64,000 nt of DNA from Acuticoccus kalidii. Its GTDB lineage: Bacteria > Pseudomonadota > Alphaproteobacteria > Rhizobiales > Amorphaceae. Positions 17,833 to 26,324 of this stretch are shown one piece after another (within the stretch, counting starts at the first letter, position 1; each line of letters opens with the position of its first letter). A program made the translations under genes and the position numbers. Location of the stretch: the NCBI RefSeq assembly GCF_021556395.1, contig NZ_JAKGCS010000024.1, positions 310,001 through 374,000 of the forward strand. Reading direction: 5' to 3'. A model generated the notes under the pieces. That model ran no database searches, was not told where the DNA came from, and worked only from the letters and a program-made list of their open reading frames with translations.

Positions 17833-18551
17833 GTCTCCGGCGATTGCGGGCGTGAGGCGGGCGGCTTCACGTGCTTCACGCTCGTGAAATCCTTGCGCAG
17901 CGCGGCGAGGATCGAGCCCTCGGTGCCGCCTTGATAGACCTTGGCGAGGAAGGTGCCGCCGGGCGCCAACGTCTCGCGCGCGAACTCGTGGGCGAGCTCG
18001 ACGAGATTGACGATGCGCAGATGATCGGTCGCCCGGTGCCCCGTCGTCTCCGGCGCGAGATCGGACAGGACGACATTCGGACGCCGCCCGCCGAGCGCCT
18101 CGATCAGCGCGGCCGGCGCGTCCTCGCGGGCGAAGTCGTGGTGGAGGATCTTCACGCCCTGGAGGTGATCCATCGGCAAAATGTCGATCGCGATGACGGG
18201 CGCGGCATCGCTCGCGCCGATTCGCTCGGCGGCGACCTGACTCCACCCCCCCGGCGCCGCGCCGAGATCGACGACGGTCTGCCCCCGCTTCAGGAACGGA
18301 TAACGCTCGTCGATCTCGATCAGCTTATAGGCCGCGCGCGAGCGGTAGCCGGCGGCCTTCGCCTTGCGCACATAGGGGTCGTTGAGCTGCCGCTCGATCC
18401 ATAGGGTCGAGGAGAGCTTGCGCCCCTTCGCCGTCTTCACGCGCTGGGTGAGGCCGCGATCACCCGATCCGGCCGGCTTCTTGCCGCCCGCACCCGGACG
18501 CGCGCCACGGCCGGAGCTTCCGGCGCGGCCACCTTGACTGCTTTTCACCAT
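17787..18551 (-). CDS. rlmE: 23S rRNA 2'-O-methyltransferase RlmE (FtsJ/RrmJ)
   Basis: Methylates U2552 of 23S rRNA in the A loop (family knowledge). The 254-aa protein has a glycine, serine and arginine-rich N-terminal extension of about 40 residues, then SRAAYKLIEIDERY, the SAM motif VVDLGAAPGGWSQV, DLAPETTGH, FLAKVYQGG and RPQSPETYVLATGF. These supply the K-D-K-E catalytic tetrad expected for FtsJ-type enzymes. It starts 3 bases beyond the stop of the Ppx/GppA gene and its 3' end overlaps the MFS gene on the other strand. Confidence 0.93.
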   Translation of the reverse strand: MVKSSQGGRAGSSGRGARPGAGGKKPAGSGDRGLTQRVKTAKGRKLSSTLWIERQLNDPYVRKAKAAGYRSRAAYKLIEIDERYPFLKRGQTVVDLGAAPGGWSQVAAERIGASDAAPVIAIDILPMDHLQGVKILHHDFAREDAPAALIEALGGRRPNVVLSDLAPETTGHRATDHLRIVNLVELAHEFARETLAPGGTFLAKVYQGGTEGSILAALRKDFTSVKHVKPPASRPQSPETYVLATGFRAGRSEG

Positions 18552-18554
18552 CGG

Positions 18555-19715
18555 TCAGGCGTGGGTCGGCGCGGGGGCGCGATGCTCGGAAAAGCGCAAG
18601 CGACGGCTGCGCTGAATCGCCAGCCGGTCGTCTTCGATGAGCTCCATCAACATTCCTTCGCGCAATCCTCGATCGGCGACCCGGAGGCGCTGGCACGGCC
18701 AGCGGCGGCGGATCGCCTCCAAAATGGCGCAACCCGCAAGCACGAGATCGGCCCGGTCGGCCCCGATGCACGGGTTCGCCACCCGCTCCTCAAAGCCCAT
18801 TCCGAGGAGTTGTGCAATCAGCGTGTCGACCTCGCCCGTTTCGAGCCACGTTCCGTCCACCTGCCGGCGGTCATAACGCTTGAGGCCGAGAAAGACGCCG
18901 GCGAGCGTCGTCACCGTGCCGGAGGTGCCGAGAAGGTGGACATTACCGCGCGCGACCGCCTCGGAGAGAACGCCGCGCTGGTCGATCCGCGCGAGGAGCT
19001 GCGACACGTCGTCGACCATCGCCCCGAACACCCTCTCGTCGACCTCGGTCCCGCCATGCCGCTCGGCGAGAGTCACGACGCCGACGGGGAGCGAGGCCCA
19101 GGCCCGGATGCAGCGCACGAGCGCCGCGCCTTCGAGATGATAGCGGCTCGTGAGATCGAGCCAGACGATCTCCGACGAGCCTCCGCCGATATCGAAGAGA
19201 AGGACGCCTTCGGCCCCGTCATCGACCAGCGGCGCGCACCCCGCGACGGCGAGACGCGCTTCCGTCTCCCGATCGACGACCTCGAGATCGAGCCCGGTCT
19301 CGCCGAAGACGCGGCCGGTGAATTCGGTGCAATTGGACGCGGCCCGGCACGCCTCCGTCGCGATCAACCGCGACCGGGTGACGCCCGACGCCGCCAATTT
19401 GGAGGCACAGACGCGCAGCGCGGTGACGGCGCGGTCCATCGCCTCTCGCGACAAGACACCGTCACAGGACAGCCGCTCGCCGAGACGCACGATTCGGGAA
19501 AATCCGTCGATCACCCGGAAGCCCGAGCCGCGGGCTTCGGCGATCAATAAGCGGCAATTGTTGGTGCCGAGATCGAGCGCGGCGTACCGGCGCGGACCAC
19601 TCTTCTCCGCCGATCGCGCACATTGGGGGCGCGCATGTCCGGCGCCGGCGAACGACCCGGCTTGCTCGGAGCATATGCCCTCCGCAGCGGTCTCCTTGTC
19701 GCCGTAGACGCCCAT
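18555..19715 (-). CDS. Ppx/GppA family phosphatase
   Basis: Exopolyphosphatase or guanosine-pentaphosphate phosphatase (386 aa), acting on polyphosphate or pppGpp. The ASKHA fold is clear: phosphate motif 1, ALDLGTNNCRLLIAE, near residue 45, and motif 2, LLFDIGGGSSEI, near residue 170. It is shorter than classical Ppx (about 500 aa) and matches the short alphaproteobacterial form without the extra C-terminal domain. I took ATG 19715, with GAGGTG just upstream, over a TTG 21 bases earlier. The tail after the core is basic. It is probably co-transcribed with rlmE, a frequent pairing. Confidence 0.9.
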   Translation of the reverse strand: MGVYGDKETAAEGICSEQAGSFAGAGHARPQCARSAEKSGPRRYAALDLGTNNCRLLIAEARGSGFRVIDGFSRIVRLGERLSCDGVLSREAMDRAVTALRVCASKLAASGVTRSRLIATEACRAASNCTEFTGRVFGETGLDLEVVDRETEARLAVAGCAPLVDDGAEGVLLFDIGGGSSEIVWLDLTSRYHLEGAALVRCIRAWASLPVGVVTLAERHGGTEVDERVFGAMVDDVSQLLARIDQRGVLSEAVARGNVHLLGTSGTVTTLAGVFLGLKRYDRRQVDGTWLETGEVDTLIAQLLGMGFEERVANPCIGADRADLVLAGCAILEAIRRRWPCQRLRVADRGLREGMLMELIEDDRLAIQRSRRLRFSEHRAPAPTHA

Positions 19716-20028
19716 CACCCCGCACCTCTCACGCAATCGGTCGCGCTAGTGGTCTTCCCGGCTGTCGGCCTTCTCCTCCTCGGACCCGTGGCCGGTCGAA
19801 CGACGAGCCCCTTCGTCGCTCTCCTTTCAAAAGACTAACAAGATCTGCGCCAATTACAAACGAGCAGTTGAATGGGACGCGTTCCCGCCGAATCACGGCA
19901 AACCGTTGGCGCATCTGGCGCAATGGGCGCTCGCGCGGCCAATCGGGGGCACCGATCCCGCCGTCCCCGTGATCTAACGTTGCCAACGCGGCGACGCGAC
20001 GCGCCGCGCGCCTCGCCGCGATGGCGCG
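19716..20028. other. Spacer between Ppx/GppA and YhaN-like genes
   Basis: About 310 bases upstream of the phosphatase and downstream of the ATPase, both on the minus strand. Apart from a GC hairpin immediately after the ATPase stop (20006-20029) I see no gene or clear promoter. Short reading frames here have no recognisable character. Confidence 0.5.
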
Positions 20029-20029
20029 C
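20006..20029 (-). terminator. Hairpin at the end of the YhaO-YhaN operon
   Basis: Seven-bp arms GCGCGCC and GGCGCGC around a 10-base loop, abutting the TAG stop of the ATPase on the minus strand. There is no T-run, so intrinsic termination is uncertain. Confidence 0.35.
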
Positions 20030-23000
20030 TAAGTCAGCTCCAACACAGAAAGGCCGGAGCCGAGCGTATCGCGAGCGAGGTCGGCGACGTGAGAGTGATG
20101 GGTGAAGTAGATCACCTGCCGCCCCTCAGCGAGCGCGGCGAGGAGGCGGAAGCCCGAGGCCGTTCGCTGATTGTCGGCGTTCACGAAAAGGTCATCGGCG
20201 AGGAAGGGCAGCGGACAGTCCGCCGCCGCCGCAAAGCGCACGGACGCGACGAGCTGGTCGCGCGTCCCGGCGGACATCTGCGTCACATCGACGAGCTGAT
20301 TGTCGGTCACGCGATGGGCGCGCAGGAAGCCGCCTTCCGGCCCGTCATCGACATCGAGCCGGTCGTAGACATTGTCGGTGAAGGCGGCGAAATTGGCGGC
20401 GGCACGGTCGAGGATCGGGGAGCGGTTCTCCGCCGCGAACGCGTCACGCGCGGCCCGCAGCACCGTCGCCTCGATGCGGCGCAGGATCGCCCGGTGCGCG
20501 ACCTCCGCCATCTCGCCGGCGAGCGTCGCCCGCTCGAATGCCGCCTCCGCCGCGGTCCCGGCCGCGCTGTCGGCCTCCGCGCGGCGGAGCGCTTCGCGCG
20601 CCATCACGAACGCCTCGTGCGCCGACTCGATGTCGCTCTTGAGGAGCGCCAGCGTATCGTTCGCGGCCTCATGGGCGGCGATGCGGCTCGCTTGCTCGTC
20701 CTCGGCAAGCGTCGCGACGATCGCGGGAAAAGCGAACCCGGCCGCCTCCACCTCCGACCGCGCGGCGGCGAGCGCGCTCTCGTCGGCATGGCGCTTGTCG
20801 GACCGGCGGGCCGCCTCCTGAAGGACGGCGAGGGCCGCGTCCGCCGGAAGACCGGCCGTTGCAAGATCCGCGGCGATCAGCGCGCGCACCGCCTCATGCG
20901 CCGCCTTCGCCGTGCGGACCTCCTCGGCGAGACGCTCGCGCTCGGCGCCGAGTTCCTCGCGCTTGGCAAGCAGCGCTTCGGCACGGCGAAGCCGCTCGAC
21001 GAGCCGGCGCGTCATGACGGCGGTTCCGCCGATCTCGGCCTCATCGAGGAGGCCGGCGAGGCGGCGCGTCTCGGCCGCGGATGCGGCGGCGGCGGCATCG
21101 GCGTCTCGGATCGCGCCGTTCGCCTCGGCGGCGCGGTCGAGTGCGGCCTCGATCGCCTCCTCTCCGTCGATCCACGCCTTGAGCTGACGCGGAGCAATGT
21201 CCGGCGCGAGGCCGGCGCGGGCGGCCATCGCCTCCCACGCCTCACGCCAGGCGGCGAGTGCCATCCCGGCCTCGTGCCGCGCCTTTTCGAGCGCCGGGCG
21301 CTCGCGCTCCGCCTTCTCGAACGTCTCGCGCGCCGCTTTCTCCTCGGCCGCCGCGGCACGGTCCGCCTCGCGGGCCGCCTCTGCGCGCGCGAGCGCCGCC
21401 TCGATTGCGGCGACGAGCGCCTTTCCGTCGAGGTCTTCGGACGGCGGGTCGCCCAAGGCGGCTTCGAGGGCGGCGAGGAGGCGGCGGGAGCGCTGCCGCA
21501 CCTCGCCGATGCGCCGTTCGGCGTTCGCGAGGGCCTGGGCCGCGTCGAGCCGTGTTTTGCGCCGGGCGAACCACGCCGCATAGTCGGCCGGCGGCGGCGC
21601 GATCCCCGCCGCGCCGAGCCGCTCGCGCCACGCCGCGACGAGCCTGTCATAGTCCGCACGGCAGGCGGCGAGCGCCTTCTCGCGCTCGGCGTGGCGCGCT
21701 TTCGTCTCGGCGAGATTGGCGGCGGCGCGCCGTTCGGCCGTCAGCGCCTCCACATGGTCGAAGCGGGCATCGGCGGTCGCGTCGGCCTCGGCAACGCGGG
21801 CTTCGTAATCGTCGGCGATCTCGGCGAGTGCCCGCCCCGCCCGCGCCTCGCGCCAAAGGGCGTCGCGGGCGGCCCTCAGCGCGACGAGCCGGTCTTCGGT
21901 CGGCAGATCGGCGCGCCGCTCGGCCTTCAGCGTCTCCTCGGCGACGGCGAGCGCCTCGGCGCTTTCGTGAACTCTGTCCTCGGCGCGCTCGCGGCGACGG
22001 GCGGCCTCCTCGATCGCGGCTTCGGCGGCGGCGCCTTCGTCGGGCGGCGGCGACGCACTGGTGGCGACGGGGTCGCCGGCGGTGCTGCGGGCGGCATCCT
22101 CGTCGGCGGCGCGGGCCTCGCGATAGGCGGCGGCCTCGTCGCGCCAGAGCGCACGCACGTCGCCGAGCGCACGCGCCTCGGCGAGCGCTGCTGCGAGCGG
22201 CTCGGCGGTGGGCCGGTCCGTCACCTGCGGCGCCTCCACCCGGCGCGCCTCCAGCATTTCCTCAGCATACCGCACGGCCTGCTCGTGCCCCTCGCGTGCG
22301 GCAAGGTGCTCGGCAAGCGCCGCGCGGTCGATCGCGGGGGTGAGCGTCGCGGCGATCGCGCCGGCGTCGGCCTCTCCTTCCTCAATCCGCAGGCCGAGAT
22401 CGCGTGCGGTCCGGCGGGCGAGGCGAAGCGCATCCTCGCGCCGCGTCGTCTGGGCGGCGCGCACCTCCTCCCGGTCCGCGCTGCGGGAGGCGTCCCGCTC
22501 CAGCGCCTCGATGTCAGGGCCCAGCGAAAGCACCGCCTCGTCGGGCACGAGGGCGGCGATCGCCTCGTCGCATTCAGCAAGGCGCACCTCGCTCTGACGC
22601 AGGCGCTCGCGCAAGGCGGGCTCCTCGTCCGCCGCACGCAACCGCTCCACCGCGTTCGGCGCCAGACGCGGCGCATCGTCCTCCGCGAGCGCGGCTTCGA
22701 GGCGGGTCACGGTATCGACCCGTGGCGCGACCTCGATGAGCCCCTTGAGGCGGCCCGCTTTCGCCCGCGCCTCTTCCTCCTCCCGGCGCAGCGCGTGGAG
22801 CGCCTCCTCCGCCTCGGCGAAGGCCCGCCTTAGATCGGCATGACCGGCGGCCGACAATTCGTGAGCGCGATAACGCTGCCCCGCCTCCTCCCAACGCTGT
22901 TCGAGCTGGTTATATTCGGCCTTCGCGTTCTTGCGTTTCTGGAAGAGCCCGTCGGCTTCCTTGCGTAGGACGTCGAGGGTGGCGACCGCCTGGGCGAGCC

Positions 23001-23451
23001 CGCCGGCATCGCGCATCAAGAGATCGCGAAGATCGCCCCGGCTCTCGTTGAGCGCATCGGCGTGCTCGCGCATCTCGTCGTGGGAAAAGGCCTGGGTGAG
23101 GAGGAACGCCTCGCGCGTCATGTCGCCGAGCGCGGCGGCGAGCGCATCCGCTGCGTCGACCGGCTGAAGATTGCCGGAGCGGCCCGTCGTGCGCTCGAGG
23201 CGGTACGCCTCGCCCGCGACCTCGATCGCCGCCTCGATCACCATCTGGCGGCGGCCATAGCGGAAGCTGTAAGGCGGGTTTTTCAAGGGAACGCCGAACA
23301 GGAAGTCGACGAGGGCGTGCTTCAGCGTCGTCTTGCCGGCCTCGTTCGCGCCGACGACGAGATGAAGATCGGACCCATCGCGCCGCGCGAAGTCGAAGGC
23401 CGCTTCCTCGAACTGACCGTAACGGGAGAGGTTGATCGCGGAAAAGCGCAT
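20029..23451 (-). CDS. YhaN-like SbcC/Rad50-type AAA ATPase
   Basis: A large (1140-aa) SMC-like ATPase, probably partnering the nuclease gene just upstream in DNA-end processing. The N-terminal Walker A motif is GANEAGKTTL (residues 34-43). A very long alanine, glutamate and arginine-rich coiled-coil region fills about residues 180-980. The C-terminal head has the ABC-type signature MSAGTRDQLVAS and a Walker B-like LPFLADDLFVN, followed by YFTHHSHV. The N- and C-terminal halves make one ATPase head, as in SbcC. The start codon shares one base with the stop of the nuclease gene. YhaN is the nearest family name I recognise. Confidence 0.88.
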   Translation of the reverse strand: MRFSAINLSRYGQFEEAAFDFARRDGSDLHLVVGANEAGKTTLKHALVDFLFGVPLKNPPYSFRYGRRQMVIEAAIEVAGEAYRLERTTGRSGNLQPVDAADALAAALGDMTREAFLLTQAFSHDEMREHADALNESRGDLRDLLMRDAGGLAQAVATLDVLRKEADGLFQKRKNAKAEYNQLEQRWEEAGQRYRAHELSAAGHADLRRAFAEAEEALHALRREEEEARAKAGRLKGLIEVAPRVDTVTRLEAALAEDDAPRLAPNAVERLRAADEEPALRERLRQSEVRLAECDEAIAALVPDEAVLSLGPDIEALERDASRSADREEVRAAQTTRREDALRLARRTARDLGLRIEEGEADAGAIAATLTPAIDRAALAEHLAAREGHEQAVRYAEEMLEARRVEAPQVTDRPTAEPLAAALAEARALGDVRALWRDEAAAYREARAADEDAARSTAGDPVATSASPPPDEGAAAEAAIEEAARRRERAEDRVHESAEALAVAEETLKAERRADLPTEDRLVALRAARDALWREARAGRALAEIADDYEARVAEADATADARFDHVEALTAERRAAANLAETKARHAEREKALAACRADYDRLVAAWRERLGAAGIAPPPADYAAWFARRKTRLDAAQALANAERRIGEVRQRSRRLLAALEAALGDPPSEDLDGKALVAAIEAALARAEAAREADRAAAAEEKAARETFEKAERERPALEKARHEAGMALAAWREAWEAMAARAGLAPDIAPRQLKAWIDGEEAIEAALDRAAEANGAIRDADAAAAASAAETRRLAGLLDEAEIGGTAVMTRRLVERLRRAEALLAKREELGAERERLAEEVRTAKAAHEAVRALIAADLATAGLPADAALAVLQEAARRSDKRHADESALAAARSEVEAAGFAFPAIVATLAEDEQASRIAAHEAANDTLALLKSDIESAHEAFVMAREALRRAEADSAAGTAAEAAFERATLAGEMAEVAHRAILRRIEATVLRAARDAFAAENRSPILDRAAANFAAFTDNVYDRLDVDDGPEGGFLRAHRVTDNQLVDVTQMSAGTRDQLVASVRFAAAADCPLPFLADDLFVNADNQRTASGFRLLAALAEGRQVIYFTHHSHVADLARDTLGSGLSVLELT

Positions 23452-24719
23452 CAGGCGTCCGCGATCCGGGCCGCGAGCGCACCGACGGCGTCGCTCAGAG
23501 GCCCTCCAAGCTCACCACTCGCATCGAAGGTGGCGAATTCCGGCGCGCGCTCCAATAGTCGCTCCTTCACCTCCTGGGGCAGCCGATTGAGGATTTCGCC
23601 GATTTCCGCCGCCGCCGTCTCCGCCACCTCGGGGCGCTTGGCGGCCTGGGCGATCAGCGTCTCGAAATGATGCGGCAGGCGCTCGATGACGGCGTCCGAT
23701 GGCGGCCTCGTCGCGATGGTCACGTCCTCGACGAGGATCCGTCGCCCGTCGACGCCGAGGGCGGCGAAGCGCGCCTGATCGACCAGCGCGCGTCGGCTGT
23801 TGGCGAGGCGGAAATGCTGGTCCGTCTCGCCGGTGAGGACGACGCGGACGACGGCGCACTCGAGCGCCGGCGACAGATCGGCCGCGACCTCCGCGATCGC
23901 GGTGCGGATCGCCTCATCGGCGGGCTTCGCGCCGACCTCGATCTCGGCGAGGAACCAGGCGACATGCGGCAGGTCGACCGGCTCGAGGCGAACGCCCGCC
24001 TCGTCGACCTCACCGAAATAAAAGCCCTTCGGCCCGGTCTCGCGGATGTGCCGCCCCTGGAGGACGCCGCAAAAGGCGATCGCCCCGCCTTCCGCCGCGG
24101 GCTTGTCCTGGAGGATGCGGCGGGTGTGGACGTGGCCGAGCGCCCAATAATCGTATTGCCGGGCCGAAAGGTCGGCGAGTGTGCACGGGGCGTAATTCGC
24201 ATGCCCCATCGAACCGTCGAGCGCGGTGTGGAGAAGGCCGATATTGATCCGCCCCGGAACGCGCGCCGGATAGCGAGCGGCAAGGTTCTCGACCGTCGCG
24301 GCGCGGGCATAACTCTGGCCGTGGATCACGGCGCCGCCACAGTCGACCGAGCTCGCGGCGCCGCTGCCGAACAGGTGGATGGCGTCGATATCGCGGATAC
24401 GGTCGGTGACGCTGTTTTCCGCGTCGTGATTGCCGAGAATGGCGAAGGTGCGGATCCCCGCCCGCGCGAGCCGTCCCGTCTCGCGCTGAACGAAAAGGCC
24501 GGCCGACACGTCGCGCCAGGAGCCGTCCCACAGGTCTCCGGCGATCAGCACCGCATCGACCCTTCGCTCGATCGCCATGTCGACGAGATCGACGAAAGCC
24601 GCGCGCCCGGCGCCCGCGATGCGCTTCGCCTTGTCCGCGTCATCCCCCTCGAAGGCACCGAGGCCCGTGAGCGGGCTGTCGAGATGAAGGTCGCCGGTAT
24701 GGAGGAAACGAAAAGCCAT
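23451..24719 (-). CDS. YhaO-like DNA repair exonuclease (SbcD/Mre11-type)
   Basis: A 422-aa calcineurin-type metallophosphoesterase. Metal-binding motifs are in order: TGDLHLDSPL (D10, H12), GDLWDGS (D62), LGNHDAEN (N97, H98), then a distal HTALDG and GHVHTR (paired histidines). By family analogy it supplies nuclease activity to the SMC-like ATPase encoded immediately downstream; the two genes overlap by one base. The start at MAFRFLHTGD is the family N-terminus; an in-frame start 30 bases upstream is less likely. It is divergent from the urea transporter operon. Confidence 0.9.
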   Translation of the reverse strand: MAFRFLHTGDLHLDSPLTGLGAFEGDDADKAKRIAGAGRAAFVDLVDMAIERRVDAVLIAGDLWDGSWRDVSAGLFVQRETGRLARAGIRTFAILGNHDAENSVTDRIRDIDAIHLFGSGAASSVDCGGAVIHGQSYARAATVENLAARYPARVPGRINIGLLHTALDGSMGHANYAPCTLADLSARQYDYWALGHVHTRRILQDKPAAEGGAIAFCGVLQGRHIRETGPKGFYFGEVDEAGVRLEPVDLPHVAWFLAEIEVGAKPADEAIRTAIAEVAADLSPALECAVVRVVLTGETDQHFRLANSRRALVDQARFAALGVDGRRILVEDVTIATRPPSDAVIERLPHHFETLIAQAAKRPEVAETAAAEIGEILNRLPQEVKERLLERAPEFATFDASGELGGPLSDAVGALAARIADA

Positions 24720-24906
24720 CAGTGAACGCACACCCGTAATCGTCTCCACTTTGGGTCATCGGGCGGACGGAGAAAAGGGCGGATCGCGAACGGCCAACAA
24801 CTCCCTCGGACCACGTCGCCCGGCGGCCGTGCGCGGTACATTACGGCGCCGATGCGGCGACGGGATGACCCGTTCGTGACGCGACCTCGGCGTGCAGACC
24901 GGCCAG

Positions 24907-24924
24907 TTGGCAATCGAATTGCAT
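24907..24924 (+). promoter_or_regulatory. Sigma-54 (RpoN) type promoter for urtABCDE
   Basis: TTGGCA and TTGCAT are separated by ATCGAA. The -24 GG (24909-24910) and -12 GC (24921-24922) are exactly 12 bases apart, as RpoN requires. Predicted transcription start is near 24934, giving a 43-base leader before urtA ATG 24977. The -24 block lacks the preferred C and G that follow TTGGCA. RpoN control fits nitrogen-limited urea uptake. I could not find a convincing NtrC site upstream. Confidence 0.7.
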
Positions 24925-24976
24925 CACCGACCCTGAGTTGCTCACCCGTGGAGTTGCTCTTCAGAGGAGAGGACAA

Positions 24977-26272
24977 ATGCAACAAAAGAAGACCCTGTGC
25001 GCCCTTCTGACCGCCGCCGGACTCGGCACGTTCGGTCTCGCCGGTCCCGCCGCCGCGCAGCAAGAATGCCCGATCAAGGTCGGTATCCTCCATTCGCTGT
25101 CCGGCACGATGGCGATCTCGGAGACGACGCTCAAAGACACGATGCTGATGCTGATCGATCAGCAGAACGAGAAAGGCGGCCTTCTCGGCTGCGAGCTCGA
25201 ATCCGTCGTCGTCGACCCCGCGTCCGACTGGCCGCTGTTCGCCGAAAAGGCGCGGGAGCTCCTCACCGTCCACGATGTCGACGTGATCTTCGGCAACTGG
25301 ACGTCGGTGAGCCGCAAGTCCGTGCTCCCGGTGATCGAGGAGCTGAACGGTCTTCTCTTCTACCCCGTCCAATATGAGGGCGAGGAAAGCTCCAAGAACG
25401 TCTTCTACACGGGTGCCGCGCCGAACCAGCAGGCAATCCCCGCGGTCGACTATTTCCTCGAGGAGTTGGGCGTCGAAAAGTTCGCACTCCTCGGCACGGA
25501 CTATGTCTATCCGCGCACCACGAACAAGATTCTCGAGCAGTACCTGAAAGACAAGGGGATCGCCGAGGCGGACATCTTCGTCAACTACACCCCGTTCGGC
25601 CACTCCGACTGGTCGAAGATCGTCTCAGACGTCGTGGCGCTCGGCGCGGACGGCAAGAAGGTCGGCGTGATCTCGACGATCAACGGCGACGCCAATGTCG
25701 GATTCTATAAGGAGCTCGCCGCCTCGGGCGTGTCCGCGGACGATATTCCGGTCGTCGCCTTCTCGGTCGGCGAGGAAGAGCTTTCCGGTCTCGACACCTC
25801 CAATCTCGTCGGCCACCTCGCCGCATGGAACTACTTCCAGTCCGCCGACACGCCGGAGAACGAAGAGTTCGTCGCCGCGTGGAAGACGCGCATGGGTGAC
25901 GACCGCGTCACCAACGACCCGATGGAGGCGCACTATATCGGCTTCAACATGTGGGTGAACGCGGTCGAAGCGGCCGGCACCACCGATGTCGACGCCGTGT
26001 CCGAGGCGATGATCGGCCAGGAGTTCCCGAACCTCACCGGCGGGATCGCGAAAATGCTGCCGAACCATCACCTCGCCAAGCCCGTGCTGATCGGCGAGAT
26101 CCAGGACGATGGTCAGTTCGACATCATCAGCCAGACCGAAGAGGTCGACGGCGATGCGTGGACCGACTTCCTGCCCGAGTCCGCGGTTCTGATCTCCGAC
26201 TGGAAAGATCTGAAGTGCGGGATGTACAACACCGAGACGAAGACCTGCGTGCAGATCAAGTCGAACTACTAA
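24977..26272 (+). CDS. urtA: Urea ABC transporter substrate-binding protein
   Basis: Periplasmic urea receptor (431 aa). The Sec signal peptide runs to about residue 29 (ending GPAAAQQ). The mature protein opens with CPIKVGILHSLSGTMAISET, the characteristic UrtA sequence, and continues with RKSVLPVIEELNGLLFYPVQYEGEE and YVYPRTTNKIL, where urea-binding residues lie in the family. GAGGAGAGGAC precedes the ATG. It is the first gene of urtABCDE and is followed 22 bases later by a hairpin that likely reduces read-through, giving excess binding protein. Confidence 0.97.
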   Translation: MQQKKTLCALLTAAGLGTFGLAGPAAAQQECPIKVGILHSLSGTMAISETTLKDTMLMLIDQQNEKGGLLGCELESVVVDPASDWPLFAEKARELLTVHDVDVIFGNWTSVSRKSVLPVIEELNGLLFYPVQYEGEESSKNVFYTGAAPNQQAIPAVDYFLEELGVEKFALLGTDYVYPRTTNKILEQYLKDKGIAEADIFVNYTPFGHSDWSKIVSDVVALGADGKKVGVISTINGDANVGFYKELAASGVSADDIPVVAFSVGEEELSGLDTSNLVGHLAAWNYFQSADTPENEEFVAAWKTRMGDDRVTNDPMEAHYIGFNMWVNAVEAAGTTDVDAVSEAMIGQEFPNLTGGIAKMLPNHHLAKPVLIGEIQDDGQFDIISQTEEVDGDAWTDFLPESAVLISDWKDLKCGMYNTETKTCVQIKSNY

Positions 26273-26294
26273 GTCCGGCCATCCAATGCAGGGG

Positions 26295-26316
26295 ACGGAG
26301 GGGGTGACCCCTCCGT
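26295..26316 (+). terminator. GNRA-loop attenuator hairpin between urtA and urtB
   Basis: A perfect 9-bp stem, ACGGAGGGG and CCCCTCCGT, closed by the tetraloop GTGA (a GNRA loop in RNA) and followed by TTAT. It is the strongest of the three hairpins found after binding-protein genes in this window. The left arm contains the only Shine-Dalgarno-like purine run near the urtB start, so it may also limit urtB translation. Confidence 0.7.
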
Positions 26317-26324
26317 TTATCATC

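Noticed and set aside
20089..22833. A 914-codon plus-strand frame opposite the YhaN-like gene
   Set aside because: It is antisense to a clear SMC-like ATPase, is arginine, glycine and histidine-rich without domains, and reflects third-position GC bias.
20029..24719. The nuclease-ATPase pair as a novel phage-defence system
   Set aside because: Motifs and order match the widespread YhaO/YhaN repair-type pair; no mobile or defence genes are nearby.
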